DNA of 64,000 bases from Anadara kagoshimensis. Lineage: Eukaryota; Mollusca; Bivalvia; Arcoida; Arcidae. The stretch's first letter is position 1. Every line of letters starts with the position of its first letter. The notes beneath the pieces were generated by a model that had not been told where the DNA came from, ran no database searches, and saw nothing but the letters and a program-made list of their open reading frames with translations. The stretch covers positions 72,033,356 to 72,097,355 of the forward strand of contig CM037865.1 of the NCBI GenBank assembly GCA_021292105.1, read 5' to 3'. Position numbers and translations under genes: made by a program. Positions 10,901 through 22,080 of this stretch are shown piece by piece.

Positions 10901-13900
10901 AATGATTCACGTGATATGTCTTCTAGTGGTGGTTGTCATATTGTGTTATTGTCATCTATCCGTCGTGCTAAAAGATAAACTGATACACGTTTCAATATAC
11001 CAATAATATAATCAAACACAAACATACCAATCCATGACCAAATCTCTATCCCAAAAGCTAAGGGAAAAAATTAAAGTTAAACACATGAATTTCCACCTGG
11101 GAAGTAAGGTCGGGTGCTCTTGAAGGGGAAACACCTTCTGTCCAGCTAGCTAAACCCATAAACTGTAACAATGGTTTGTTCAGATAAAATATTTTGGATG
11201 GAAGAATCTATGAGCAAGTTTTACTGAAATGCACAATGCATGGCAAACACTACACAATGTGGTAAACAAATGATATATCTAGGTATTAGACGGTTAATAG
11301 TCGAATCTAGTCAGTGTAACTAATTTAAACATTTGTCGGTATTTTTTCAGGGACCAATTGGTGCAGTTCCTGTTCCATTCCGCACCGGAGAACAATGCAA
11401 ATCATTCCAGTCCCTTAAGGATCCTGAAACTGGTATGTACTAGTAATTGATAAACATACTAGTGTTTATTATCCTTGGTTATACATTTTATGGGGTTGTT
11501 CCATTTCGTGCGCACATTATGTGGGTTTATCAGATGCAGACATATATCTTGCTTATCTTTATCGTAGTTATTTCTGTATATTCTCCTACGTGCTAGAGGT
11601 TTTGCAGACAATATACTCTTAAGCAGTTTTACATAATGCATAGATCATATGAACTCGGTATAGTTGGAATTATGTGACAATATTCGGAACTATGTGAGAT
11701 ACAAAATAACATTTTAGACATCTGATGCGTCGTTATTTCATAAAATCACATTTCTCTTTAAATATTTGAATCAAACTAGATCACAGATCATCTCCAAGAA
11801 AGACGGAGATTGTTAGGTTTTTAGAATGTTTTTATTTCTTTATATCAATGCTGACTGACATTAAGAGTATATTGTTTGTTTTTCTCCAGGTAAATACCTA
11901 AACCTATTGGACCTTCAGTGTATCATGTGTAACCGCTCAGATATCAGACAGTTCGCCAAAGAAGCCAAAGAGATAGGAGTCAACTATATCGGTCTGTGTT
12001 GTGGAAACGCTGCAAATTATATGCGCGAGATTGCGGAAGTGTATGGTAGAAGTCCGGAAGCTTCTCGGTTCAGACCGGATCTTTCTCAGAATATTCTCTT
12101 TGGTGACAAAGCATGCTCCAAGACAAGGGAACATGTGATGGGAATTGATGATAAAACCGTCTTCCAGGAACACAAAGAATGGTAGACGGCAGATAACTGT
12201 TGTCTTAAATTACTATGATGTGTTGATTCTTGATGCGTTATATCATTCATACAGCACATGTCATTACAACTAATTTCATGACAAACTGTTTTTCGGAATA
12301 GCAGACACACAATAAGCACTGCTTTATGTTGTTTATGTCAATGTGTCGTCTGCTTGTTGCTTTCAGTAAAATGCTGTCTGAGGTCCAAGACCTCTTGGCT
12401 GTACTTTACCTATATCTTTGCACCGCGCTGTCTTTTCAATTTTTGCTCTCTTAGCAACAGCTATTGTCTACATCATTAAAATGACAGCAAATAAAGAGTA
12501 GATGATATGATAAAGGTATTGAATCCTAGAATCAAATGTGCATAATTTAATGTCTTGCTTTATCGGAAATAAAACACTTTACAATAGAAGAGGACATGTT
12601 TGTCTTGATTTTATATCTGTAAATAAAGTCGCTTGAATTAACTGTTTTAAAATGGCAATACATGCACATATGTATGCACAGTTTCAGTGTGTGGTTGAAA
12701 GCATCTTGATCAGTATTGGAGGTGCAGATACGCCACTCTTTCTTATGTTTAAATTGGGTATTGTCAACAACCAATGCTCATTTAAACATTGTTGTATCAC
12801 AGTCAAACATACTAATACATGCCCGAATCAAAATTTCCAGACGACAATGTGTCTAAATCTCATTATGGATTTACTTTAGTAATTCTCGAGAGACATGTAT
12901 TGTCTTAGACGAATGTATGATAAAAGATCGACAATATTTGTTATATTGTGGTCATCATTTACCCAAAAAGGTTTACATCTTGCATCGGAGAAAAGATCTT
13001 TTCAAAATGCATTTAATTTACCCAAAACGTATTTTTTTATTATTGAGAAGTTTGTAGCTGGAAAATATACACATGGCAAAGGCACAAAACACACTTACAA
13101 CACAATTTAACTCGACAAAATAAACCAAAACGAAGACCGATGATTATAATAAATACTATAGATCAGCGTTACATGTACATGTATATATGGAATGTGTAGG
13201 AATAGTATCGAGAACGGAAAGAGAGGCAATGACAAGGGCAGCGTTTGCAGTTATACAGAAATTTTGAATACGAGTACAAGTAAACTAACTTGATACCGAT
13301 ATATTCCAATGATCTTCCATTTGTGTGCGGAAATGTTGTGAAGTTAACGAGAATGCAGGTGCAAGTCGCTAAGCAAAGGATACCCAATAAACACATTTGC
13401 AACGAGGTAATATTATTTAAGACTAAAGTTACACAAGTCAGCATCATAGGTATAAAATTAAAACTAATACCCATGGTACTCTTTTATATACCATTGTTAT
13501 TTTCAAATTTTATATTGATTCTGGCCCCTGCGGTCATATTTTTAACAATTACGGGGACACGCTTTCTTTATTCATAATGAAAAACAAACATACTAATCCA
13601 TGTCCGAATCACAACCCAGAAGCAAAATAAAAACTTTGGAACTGACAAGTTAGGTTAGACACGTAAACTTCCACCAAGGAAGTGAGGCCGGGTGCTCCGG
13701 AAGGGTAAGCACTTGTTTATCAGCTACATCCGTCACGTAAAGGAAAGGAACATGGAACTATGGGACGTCAAATATATCCAGGGCAATCTTAGACACAAAG
13801 ACATCAACAATGCTGTGATGACGGCCATAAAACTTTTTGAGTGCCTTGATAAGCCTAAGCTTGCAATATCCCTGGGTCAATTAATTTGCAAACAGCCTGC

Positions 13901-16529
13901 TTCGTTGTACAAAGTCCCTGTAGTGGGAACTAGCTCTACCATAGCGTATTAATTAGGAAACAAAAACATCACAAGCAGAAGGAGCAGGTATATTGCTGCA
14001 TAGAAAAGGAAAGTTGACAATAGAAAAATTGAAGTCATCACGTTAAGTATTTTCTTTGAGAATAAAAGATGATTCAATGTGTAAAAACGAAAGTAACAAC
14101 ATATTCTATATCGACATACCGACACAGTATACTATACCTTCATCTCAATTACATGTATTATCATTATCACAAAAAACAGTAGAGTACCTATAGACGTAAA
14201 GAAAAGGTTATCATGGGTTTGCAAGCTGCATCTGCTGAACCAGGAGCGGAAGTTAGTTCTGGCGACCAATAGAGTGCCTAATTTTTTAAGGACGACTTGC
14301 TGTCACTATGTCAATGAAATGTATAATAAATATATGGCTTTCTTAACCTGTGTCATCACTTGTATGCTTAAATTCTTATTGTCACATGACTTGCTTTGAG
14401 GACATTTTACTTAGTTTATTTTACTCTGCACATTAACGTTCAGTGTTTAATTGCCTTCGTTGCACTCACTTGCCTGCTAAAGTAAGGGTTTGAATATAAA
14501 TTGTAGATCTCTCGAGATAGGCAACAGTCCACGTTACCATTTTCTTTGTTAGTTGAATCTGTGTATCATTGTGTAAAGACCTTATTTCTGTTTCTAGGAA
14601 CAAACATTTATCCAAATGACCTTGAATGCATTTCTTGTAATCGAGAGGACATAAGGATATTTGCTGATGAAGTCAAAGCTATTGGTGTAAATTACATCGG
14701 TCTGTGTTGTGGAAATTCTCCAGCATTTACTCGGGAACTGGCAAAGAAATTTGGTCGAAATCCAGCATCCATGAAGTATTATCCGGACCATTCACAGAGT
14801 GTAATATTTGGAAGGAAATACACGAGATCCGATAAAACAGCAAGATTTATGACCGGGGATATTGATAATTAGGGACTAATAAAAACCCACATACGTCATC
14901 CGCATTTATTTATTCACTATGTACATTCAAAATGACACTCACATACCATGTTCAATATCAGTTTCACTATGGTAACTATAGAACAAATAAAGTTACTCTA
15001 CATCCAATTGTGGTTTTTGTCTTTTGAATTCTCTGTCGTGATTGATTAAGCATCAAACGGTTATATTTGGAAAACAAATTATAACTTGGTTGTGTTGCAT
15101 ATAATGTTCTTTGAACTTCGAACAATTGGTTTCACTAGACGGATGCAAACCAGATTTCTAAATATAATCTACAAACAACAAACCGATAAATAACAAAGAC
15201 ATAATAATACAAATCGAAAAACAAACATACCAATCAATGTCCAAATCACAATCCCAAAGCAAAGTATGTAAAAACTTTGAAAATTGGCAAATACAATTAA
15301 ACAGTGAACTTCCACCAGGGAAGTAAATCCGGGTGCTCCGGAAGGGTAAGTATGTCTTGTTTAGCCGGCTAGATCCATCATGTGTGTAATCAAAATTGGG
15401 AATGACAGGAACATGGAACGTCAAATATAGCCAGGATTATTTTGGATACAGGGGTCTCATATTTATCAACAATATTGTGATGACGGCCACACACCTTTGT
15501 GAGGGCCTTGATTAGCATTGGTTTACAATATCCCTGGGTCAACAATTTATTTGTAAGCAGCTTGTTTCGTTGTATAAAGTTCTCGCCGTGGGAACAAGCT
15601 CTACCATAGCGTAGAACTAAACAAATTTGAAACAAAAACACCATAAGCAGGAGAAGCAGGCTTATTGCTGCATTGAAAAGGAAAGTTGGCAATAGAACAA
15701 TTGAAGTCATGATGTTTGTCATAAAGCTTCAAATGCGGGCTTTTTAAATAAGTTCAAATATGAAGCATACCTAAACTAGTAGACAAATAATTAAGTACTT
15801 GAAAAGACGGAATTAATGTTAAAGGCACCGTAGCAATAAAGATGGCAAGTCTTTGATGTAACAGCTGTCTAGTGGTATAATATGCAATTTAAACCATTTG
15901 GTCGTTATCTCTGCTAGTAGATTAATACCATCGAGAATGACATAATCTCAGTGGGCAATACTTTTTTGTTGTCATAAATATACACCTGCCTAAATGTGCT
16001 GCCAGTTAAATTTGAAAATCCTAAATCCCTCATGCAAAGTATTTCCTGAGCTAAATTGGGTTAAATGAATTTTGGTCCTTTGAATATTTATTCAACCCAT
16101 TGAAAAAATAGTTTCACAATTTTTGTCGAACCACTACTGGTGAGGAATTGTATTCCGAAATGGCGGTCTAGTGCTGTACAATTAACACTGGTATACGAGA
16201 TATGTAATAATGTTACAGTTCCATTTATGATTTACTTTTCATTTTCAGGTACCTGGATCTATCCAAATGACCTTGAGTGTATATCCTGTAACCGTAACGA
16301 CATCAGAGAATTTGTAGAAGCTGCCAAAACCATAGGTGTGAATTACATAGGCCTTTGTTGTGGAAATTCTCCTGCTTTTACGCGGGAAATAGCACGTGCG
16401 TTTGGTCGTAACCCACCTTCAATGAAGTATTACCCAGATACATCCATGAGTTTTGTATTTGGAAATAAGAAACAACATTATAAACAGAGTTCTAAACTAC
16501 GGGATTTCATGATGGGAGACAACCAGTGA
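1970..16529 (+). CDS. BHMT: Betaine-homocysteine S-methyltransferase-like gene with three alternative last exons
   Basis: The enzyme family transfers a methyl group from betaine to homocysteine, giving methionine and dimethylglycine, in the cytosol. The model is exons 1970-1982, 3901-4091, 9311-9502, 9991-10102, 10571-10749, 11351-11432, then one of 11890-12185, 14598-14872 or 16249-16529. All junctions are GT-AG and all phases agree, giving 354, 347 or 349 residues. Visible family marks are GLNC with C210 and GLCCGN with C293 and C294, which align with the three zinc cysteines of vertebrate BHMT, and E149 in GETF, aligning with the homocysteine-site glutamate. The first-strand motif is AEGY (19-22) rather than the vertebrate GDGG, so this is an invertebrate-type branch and betaine as methyl donor is inferred. 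It is shorter than the roughly 406-residue human enzyme, lacking much of the C-terminal oligomerisation arm. Confidence 0.92.
3405..3851 (+). repeat. 31-bp minisatellite in BHMT intron 1
   Basis: About 14 diverged copies of a 31-base unit containing 'TTGACCTGGTTTCATTTGTA' followed by a short variable CGCGATTCTA part. The copies drift (GACCTGG or GACCTGA, TTGCAATTC or TCGCGATTC). The array ends about 50 bases before the exon 2 acceptor and is pyrimidine-rich on the sense strand. Confidence 0.85.
3901..4091 (+). CDS. BHMT: BHMT-like exon 2
   Basis: The acceptor is TGTATTTTAG at 3891-3900 and the donor is CAG|GTGAGT at 4089-4097. It encodes residues 5-68, including [17 protein letters not shown] and the conserved [11 protein letters not shown] segment that starts the TIM barrel of the homocysteine methyltransferase fold. 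A SINE begins five bases into the following intron, and its target duplication repeats this donor at 4441-4452. Confidence 0.93.
4097..4440 (-). mobile_element. tRNA-derived SINE next to BHMT exon 2
   Basis: On the - strand the right end reads as a tRNA-like head with an A box (TAGCTCAGTTAG) and a B box (GGTTCGAACCC). The body carries 'GGTGTTAAACGTCCCAGTCA' (on +), shared with other SINEs here. It is flanked by a 12-base target duplication, ATTCCAGGTGAG, at 4085-4096 and 4441-4452. The duplicated bases are the end of BHMT exon 2 and its splice donor. Related copies lie at 24090, 48878, 53698 and 57905. It resembles the mollusc SINEs with a shared central domain. Confidence 0.85.
5160..9062 (-). 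repeat. 56-bp satellite array in BHMT intron 2 (about 70 copies)
   Basis: A head-to-tail array of a 56-base unit reading on + ACATACCCGTCCATGTCCAA, then ATCACAATCCCAAAGC, AAAGCAAAC and ATGAAAAACAA. The unit matches the 3' terminal block of the dispersed retroelement ('CATGTCCAAATCACAATCCC' at 15235), whose coding orientation is the - strand. Variants (GTCCATGGCC, CTTACTGATCC, CCCTTCC) recur every 1059 bases (for example GTCCATGGCC at 6241, 7300 and 8359), showing a higher-order repeat of about 19 units. Open frames across it are repeat artefacts. Confidence 0.95.
9116..9250. mobile_element. Degraded copy of a small TA-flanked DNA transposon
   Basis: It begins TA|CAGTCTAACTTG and contains CGACCACTTG and CGGCCACCTGCCTATA, the same body as the elements at 44774-44950 and 53755-53916. 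The right terminal repeat is not recognisable, so this copy is diverged or truncated. Confidence 0.5.
9311..9502 (+). CDS. BHMT: BHMT-like exon 3
   Basis: The acceptor is TTTATTTCAG ending at 9310 and the donor is AAG|GTACAT. It is 64 codons in phase 0 at both ends, residues 69-132. It carries the YYGHREKL and [12 protein letters not shown] segments typical of the family. Confidence 0.93.
9749..9786. repeat. Poly-A tract
   Basis: Long A homopolymer interrupted by CAAC, in intron 3 of the BHMT-like gene. It could be the tail of an old retroposed sequence, but no body is recognisable to its left. Confidence 0.7.
9991..10102 (+). CDS. BHMT: BHMT-like exon 4
   Basis: The acceptor is TTAACAACAG and the donor is AAAG|GTATTT. 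It encodes [20 protein letters not shown]149 aligns with the glutamate that contacts homocysteine in vertebrate BHMT (family knowledge). It ends one base into a glycine codon. Confidence 0.93.
10498..10534 (+). mobile_element. Small LINE 3' remnant
   Basis: 'TCCACCAGGAGAGATGGAAT' at 10511-10530 matches 'TTCCACCAGGAGAGATGGAA' at 22049-22068, which follows the RT remnant there. It is a short 3' piece of the same non-LTR element, about 40 bases before BHMT exon 5. Confidence 0.5.
10571..10749 (+). CDS. BHMT: BHMT-like exon 5, first zinc cysteine
   Basis: The acceptor is TATATATTAG and the donor is AAG|GTAGGT. It encodes [15 protein letters not shown] and later [14 protein letters not shown], where C210 aligns with human Cys217, one of three zinc ligands. 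The sequence just upstream (about 10498-10534) is a small LINE remnant lying roughly 40 bases from the acceptor. Confidence 0.93.
10990..11180 (-). mobile_element. Retroelement 3' region fragment in BHMT intron 5
   Basis: Reads on + ACAAACATACCAATCCATGA, then a CACCTGGGAAGTAAGGTCGG block and GAAACACC, the 56-bp-seed and 37-bp-seed blocks in the order typical of this family. It is diverged and partial. Coding orientation is the - strand. Confidence 0.6.
11351..11432 (+). CDS. BHMT: BHMT-like exon 6
   Basis: The acceptor is ATTTTTTCAG and the donor is ACTG|GTATGT. It encodes [15 protein letters not shown] to SLKDPETG and ends one base into a glycine codon. This is the last exon common to all forms. 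Each of the three terminal exons begins with two bases (GT, GA, GT) that complete this glycine. Confidence 0.92.
11890..12185 (+). CDS. BHMT: BHMT-like terminal exon 7a
   Basis: The acceptor is TTTTTCTCCAG ending at 11889. It encodes residues 257-354: [14 protein letters not shown], then NYIGLCCGN with C293 and C294 (the paired zinc ligands), and a tail ending HKEW before TAG. The tail is distinct from those of 7b and 7c. A candidate AATAAA lies at 12490-12495. Confidence 0.9.
12490..12495 (+). terminator. Candidate poly(A) signal for exon 7a
   Basis: AATAAA about 305 bases after the exon 7a stop codon, the first canonical hexamer seen downstream of it. Its presence supports 7a as a true last exon, but cleavage here is inferred. 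Confidence 0.45.
13576..13960 (-). mobile_element. Retroelement fragment between BHMT exons 7a and 7b
   Basis: Contains the 3' terminal block (ACAAACATACTAATCCATGT at about 13582), the CCGGGTGCTCCGGAAGGGTA block at about 13688-13707, and the RT C-terminal block antisense to about 13930. It is the best-preserved single copy showing how the seeds of the two satellites are arranged side by side. Confidence 0.7.
14598..14872 (+). CDS. BHMT: BHMT-like terminal exon 7b
   Basis: The acceptor is CTGTTTCTAG ending at 14597, in the same phase as 7a. It encodes 91 residues with [31 protein letters not shown] and SMKYYPD, ending GDIDN then TAG. It is closer to 7c than to 7a (shared [29 protein letters not shown]). 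An AATAAA overlaps the region just after the stop (14878-14883) and a better-spaced one is at 14986-14991. Confidence 0.88.
14986..14991 (+). terminator. Candidate poly(A) signal for exon 7b
   Basis: AATAAA 114 bases after the exon 7b stop, followed by T-rich sequence. It is a plausible 3' end for the 7b transcript. Confidence 0.5.
15205..15722 (-). pseudogene. Retroelement RT C-terminus and 3' region between BHMT exons 7b and 7c
   Basis: On the - strand 15722 to about 15450 encodes a mostly open piece with [22 protein letters not shown] and [11 protein letters not shown], the C-terminal part of a retroelement RT. The 3' non-coding blocks follow, down to 15205. It is truncated at its 5' side, as is usual for retroposed copies. 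Confidence 0.7.
16249..16529 (+). CDS. BHMT: BHMT-like terminal exon 7c
   Basis: The acceptor is TCATTTTCAG ending at 16248, in the same phase as 7a and 7b. It encodes 93 residues with [31 protein letters not shown] and SMKYYPD, ending GDNQ then TGA. I see no clear canonical poly(A) hexamer close behind it. The open frame and intact Cys-Cys pair argue against it being dead. Confidence 0.86.
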
Positions 16530-16965
16530 ACAATAGTAACCAGTGTCAATCTGTAAGGAACTCAATTCTACAGGTTCAACATTTGTGAAAAATATCCCAT
16601 ATTATCCCTTTTGATTCACGGAATCGCATTAGTCAGTAAATTCGTTATAGAAATAGTAAAACCAAAACAATTGTGCATCAAATTTGATAAATTACATATG
16701 AAGTTTTTAGAATGATTAAACCCTACTATTCACAAGAAATGATTGGGGTCAAGCTTGTATATGCACGACAGTTCTAATGAAATAGAATTTGAAAGTTTTT
16801 CATTGAGTTTGTTTGGTTTTAAAGGGTTTTTGTTGGTGTGTGTTTAACTTGTGGATCTGATTATATCCCAAGTGTATTCATTCACTGGTACAACCTTCAA
16901 ATAATAAGTTACTGTAAAAGGCATACAACAATAGATTACAAAAAGAGATTACCAAAGATATAGGC
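16530..16965. other. 3' flank of BHMT-like exon 7c
   Basis: AT-rich sequence that probably includes the exon 7c 3' untranslated region. No canonical AATAAA is obvious (AATAAT at about 16901). Nothing else is recognisable. Confidence 0.35.
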
Positions 16966-17215
16966 GTCGAATAGAGTGGAGTAATAGTGCTTTACTCCCC
17001 AATCAAGATTTTGTAACTTATATTTACATACCATAAATCTTGGATGGTAGAGAAAATCTGACTACACAGAGAAAACCACTGACCTTCAGTGAGCAAACTG
17101 ATAAACTTTTTCACAGAATGGTTTGCTACAGATGGATTCGCACCTGGACTGCAAGAGGCTCTGTGATCTGAAAGCACATGGTATATACCACTTGACTACC
17201 TGCAAAAAAGGAATT
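16966..17215 (-). mobile_element. SINE with a second type of tRNA-like head
   Basis: GTGGAGTAATAGTGCTTTAC and CCCCAATCAAGATTTTGTAA at the left match the SINE tail seen at 53698 and 57905. The right end reads on the - strand as a tRNA-like head (GGTAGTCAAGTGGTATATAC). The body pieces ACCACTGACCTTCAGTGAGC and GATTCGCACCTGGACTGC parallel those at 53940-54090. A partial second copy of its body follows at 17290-17480. Confidence 0.55.
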
Positions 17216-17560
17216 CCTTGGCTGTTAAAAATAAAAGGAGTTAAGAATGCCAAGTAAAGGGGTCAATTATTTTCAACATGTAGAATAGTTCATGAATAAC
17301 ACATTATATACGCCTTTGCCATACACATTTTTTCACACTTAAATCTGTCACGGAGGGTTTTGTACCTAGGCAGTGAGAGGCACTGTGAACTGTAAGCACA
17401 TGTTTCAGAGCACTCAGCCAGAGGAGTGTCCTTGGCTAGTAAAAAATAAAAAGGGGTTAGGGATACAAAAGGGAAGTTTCCTAAAAAAAAAAAAAAAAAA
17501 AGATTAACGAGAAACACAATATATACACCTTTGCCATACAAATTTATTTTCTGCATGTGT
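17216..17560. repeat. Partial duplication of the preceding SINE body
   Basis: GAGAGGCACTGTGAACTGTA, AGCACATG, TTCCTTGGCTGTTAAAAATA and CCTTGGCTAGTAAAAAATA recur in parallel with 17150-17240, and ACACCTTTGCCATACA occurs twice (about 17310 and 17525). This looks like a local tandem duplication. It includes an A18 tract at about 17484. Confidence 0.5.
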
Positions 17561-17949
17561 AGTTTGAATACAAATTAGAACACTTTGAATTATTTTGTGA
17601 GGCAGTGCACATTAATCATAAAATAATATATAACAAAAATAAATAAAATTTATCATCAAAACCATCAATTTTTATCACTTTTAGAAAAGGTGATTGTTTT
17701 CTATTACTTATCTGTTGTACAAGGCACTTACAATATTATTTATCATAATTAAATTTCTAGTACTGGTCTAAATGCCAGGGACATTCCTTTACTTAGATTT
17801 TCCTCAACATAATGGTATCAAATTTTTAAAAACATTTGGGTTAATACATATAAAAATGTTCACCCAAACTTTTGTAATTGTTTTTAAATGAAAGAATTTT
17901 TTATTTGTTTGATGCAAATATTATTCAACGAACCAAATAAGAAAATATT

Positions 17950-18300
17950 CTGACAGGATGTTCACTAACATCAAGGCAAAAACTACAAGTCCAAGTGAAA
18001 ATAATCACATTTCACATACATTACAGGATTTGAAATTCCGAAAATATATTTCATCTATATTGAGACAATACCAGTTTCAATGCAAAAACTAGTAGTCCAA
18101 GAGAAAACAATTATGTATTGCATTTAGTTACAGGATTTGACATTCATGTAATAGATATTTCATCTATATTGAGACATTACAAGTTTGAAGGCAAAAACTA
18201 CAGGTCCAAGAGAGAACAATTATGTACTATTCAAATTACAGGATTTGATATTCATGTAATAGATATTATTTCATCTAAATTCAGACATTACTATATGCTA
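17950..18300. repeat. Short tandem repeat of about 107 bp
   Basis: 'CAGGATTTGA' starts at 18024, 18131 and 18239, and each is followed by TTTCATCTATATTGAGAC-type sequence and GGCAAAAACTA. About three diverged copies are present. No coding content. Confidence 0.8.
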
Positions 18301-21300
18301 AAGAAACAGTAAAAATCATTGACAATTTTCCATTACATCTTGTCCAACACAACATAGGAATGCAGTTTTCAAAATTTTAACATCTTATTTCTTTGGAGAT
18401 GTTCATCATACTGATTATGGGGTGGTCAAAACATGTACCCCAATATAAGCCTTAGATCTTTGATCAAGCACATGCAAATGAATTTCAGAAAGACCAAAAT
18501 GACAAATTGTGATATAACATTACTGTTCTTCATCAACATTTGGATATAAGCATGTTTTAATTGTTGGAAATTGTTTTCTTCATAACAATATTACTGCAGT
18601 GTAAATATGTAATGTCTGTGTACATACCATTGATACAGTGAATGTAAAACAAACAGTAATATATATCATATAAATATTCTTGTATAGGCAAACATCATTG
18701 ACCTGTCCACTTGACCTTTGATTAGGAATATCCATACAGATGCATTCACCCAATATATGGGTCATGTTAGGATTTGCAGTACACAGTACAGCACCTAACT
18801 TACATTCTAAGTGTTTGAATAATGTAGACTAAATGAACACCTGTGTTTCCTATAAATAAATGCACTGGCCCATAACAAATATTTAAATCAAAGGTCAACC
18901 AGACAGGTCAATGTTGTTAACCTATATGTTAATACTAGATTTACTTAATGCTTGTATATGAGCACCAACCAATAACCTATATAAAACATACACAAACACA
19001 CCATATAACAAACAAAATAACAACAACACATAAATAAAATAAACAACAACTACAATAATGTCCTAATGTCTCTATCACCAACCAGTACGAAGGGACCTGT
19101 CACTGACATGTATACTAAAATAAACAGTGACAATAAAGTCATTATTATATCTCTATCACCAACCATTACACAAGTACCTGTCACTGACATGTATACTGGT
19201 ACATTTTTGTATATTTACTAAAATATTACAAATATTCAATATGATAGTGCAAGTAACAACCGCATGTTGTATAATGACATGGTTCATACAGAAAAATAAG
19301 AAGGAATTTTTAAGGACTTTTCAATGTTTTTGGTCTATTTTACAATTTTTTTCTTAGGCCAAGAAAAAAATTTGTTTCTGCTTTCTCTACATGCCCTATT
19401 TTTTAGCCTAAGTGAGGTGAAAGTAGAAACTTTTACTTCTAGGCCCTATTTCTAAGTTCAATAAAAACATACTAGATGATCTATATACTTTCTATTATGT
19501 ACGGACTACTAGTCAGTACCTTAGGTCTTTTAAGTTGCACAAGTTTCATATTTTTTTTCTGACAATTTTTTCCTCCAAAAAATATCCTGTACTCCTGAAG
19601 CAATTAAATGTTTTTCCCCACAAATTTCAATGTTTTGTCTGTAATGGTGTTTCAGACCTTTTTATTTTCTGTATGAAGCATGCATACAATATATACTGAT
19701 ATGTAATTATTTATCACAATGACTATGGAATGTGCTACAAAATAGATATGATAGTGTCAATAACAACCACCTTTTACACAATATATTACAACTGATATGT
19801 AACTACATATCACAATGACATATTGACTACCATTAGTCTATAGCATGATACAAAATATATACGATAGTGTCTGACAATATTCATTATAATTTATGTATTA
19901 CAATAAATGATATGTAACAATTTATCAAAATTGACTAAAATGATACAAAAAATATAGAGTTCAACTTTGACAATTGAAGATCAAGTCCAAATTCAAAATA
20001 ACTCATTAAAATGTTGGTAAAATACATATACTGACTTCATTTACCCATATATGAGAAAATGATGATAAAGTTAAAATTCTCTTGTTTGTAACATCACAAA
20101 CACTCATTGTTCAAAATATTGTAACAAAATGTTAATGTCATGCCAAGCAATTTTATATATATTAAAAAGATGCATGTACATGTATATAAATATAATGAGA
20201 CAGTGTAAAAAATATATATGTATAATTGTGCTTGGCTCAAAACTTTAGAGTATTATTGAATTCATTTTATAGAAAGTTAACATTCATCAAGACCATCATA
20301 TTTGGGGCAGCGGTGGAGGTTAGGGCCGTGGTGATGGTTGATAATTATGTTAAAGTTCCTCACAAGGATCTTATGTCAAAAATCCCAAAACAACATACTG
20401 AATTCCCTAAAAATGTATTGAAAGTACTTACCAAAATATATTGAAAATGATTAACACTGGTACAACAAAAATGTACTATAACACAAATAATTCATCAAAT
20501 TCCCTCCTTATTTCACAGATAATGGATTACACTAAACCCATAATGGTAACTTATTTCATGGGGAATGGATGAAATGACAGTCATTGGGGAAAAAAAGAGA
20601 GTAAAATCATTCTAAAATTATATTGCTACTTCTAATATATTACTGAACACAAGAATAATATAAGTTTGATAAAAAGACTTTTAACTAACATAACACAGAA
20701 AAAAACCTTTTAAATCAGATCTGATAAAACTATTAATTGCTTTTCAAATAATACTGAACACTAGTAAATAATTAAAGGAACATTTTCTAGTTTTGTATCA
20801 GCACCACTCTATGTATATGTAATGAAAATAAGAAATCTAACGAGACATTAAATGATGACCCACCATAGTATAAATATATACACATACATTGAATTTTTTA
20901 TTTATTTATTCATTGATTTTTTCTTTTCATTATAGTACTATACAATTAATATGTATCCTTCCCTCTGCCTTCCATTTTTGGGGCATTTGTTTTTAAAATA
21001 AAATCAGAAAAAAAGATTTTGCTGAAATTTTTCATAGTAACTAAAAATTTAAAAATTTCAATTTAATATCTGTTTGTAAGTATAAAATCTGGAAACCACA
21101 TCAGAAAACCAGAGAACAGACAGATGGACATACATACACACCTGTCAATGAAAATAGAGGGTATCAAATAATTCCTGGCCACTATGTGCAGCGGGTATAA
21201 AAATAGTTTTTTTTTATTCTGAAATACTTTGGAATGATAACTATATCTTTTTATTATAAAAAATCAAAAATAATTATGAACATATTGAAAAATAACATTA

Positions 21301-21810
21301 AATGTAGTGCTGGAAACTGAACTTGTTTCCAACAGTCTAAAAATTCTACTGAACAAACCAGATATGACAATCCAAATAGCACTACAATATTTCAACATAC
21401 GTGTAAATGTACTTGATAAAACTATTCCAATACTTGTACATGTACCAAACGAAATATAAATGTAAATATATAACAATTGTTCATTTAAATCGTTGCCAAT
21501 AAAAATGATAATCTCTTCTGTTCTGTATCAAGTTAGAAATTATACATAAAAACCTTGTAATAATGTCATTCCAAAATATTACCACTTTTATTATCCCACA
21601 TATATACCGTTTTTTAGGCCTTATAAAAAATGATTTCTTAAGTCTCTCCCCTCAATTTAAATTTCTTAATTTGGCTTGATGAAGACATGCTACATTCCAA
21701 CATAAATGCCTCTGTATGATCCTTAAAATACATTGGACAATGAGAATTATGAATGAAGAGATCAGGAAACGAACAACAGCTTAAACAATAAGTAAGCAAG
21801 TACATTTGTA
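18301..21810. other. AT-rich intergenic region
   Basis: No gene recognised. Small local duplications include CTATCACCAACCAGTAC and CTATCACCAACCATTAC (about 19070 and 19153) with CCTGTCACTGACATGTATAC after each, and a loose repeat of about 100 bases with ATATACTGATATGTAA at 19690-19930. Several TTTATT hexamers (AATAAA on the - strand), for example 21587-21592, could end INSC transcripts. Confidence 0.5.
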
Positions 21811-21811
21811 C

Positions 21812-22080
21812 AAGTTTGAAGATGGAGATGGTTCGGTCATGTATTGCGAATGAATAATACCAAACATCCAAGGATCTCTTTATCATGGCAACCAGCTGAA
21901 GGAAAGAAGAAAAAAGGACTGCCAAAACAGATCTGGTGTAGGACATAAAAAGGAAAAGAAAAGAGCTAAGAATGAAGACATGGCAAGAGGCAGCCACACT
22001 TACAAGTAATAGGGATGACTGGAGAGGAAAGTTAATTGGCCCAATTTTCCACCAGGAGAGATGGAATGAAGTGGTAAGTG
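21812..22080 (+). pseudogene. Decayed LINE reverse-transcriptase C-terminus
   Basis: The + strand reads WRWFGHVLRMN, then LPKQIWCRT and, after stops and shifts, a tail near WRGKLIG. It resembles the 'RWxGHVLRM...RPKxTWRRT' C-terminal signature of many LINE ORF2 proteins (family knowledge). It is broken by stops. It lies just past the INSC stop codon, probably inside or near the INSC 3' untranslated region and antisense to it. Confidence 0.65.

Noticed and set aside
13169..13577. Overlapping open frames on both strands between BHMT exons 7a and 7b
   Set aside because: No similarity to known proteins is apparent and no splice signals link them to a gene. AT-rich sequence yields such frames by chance.
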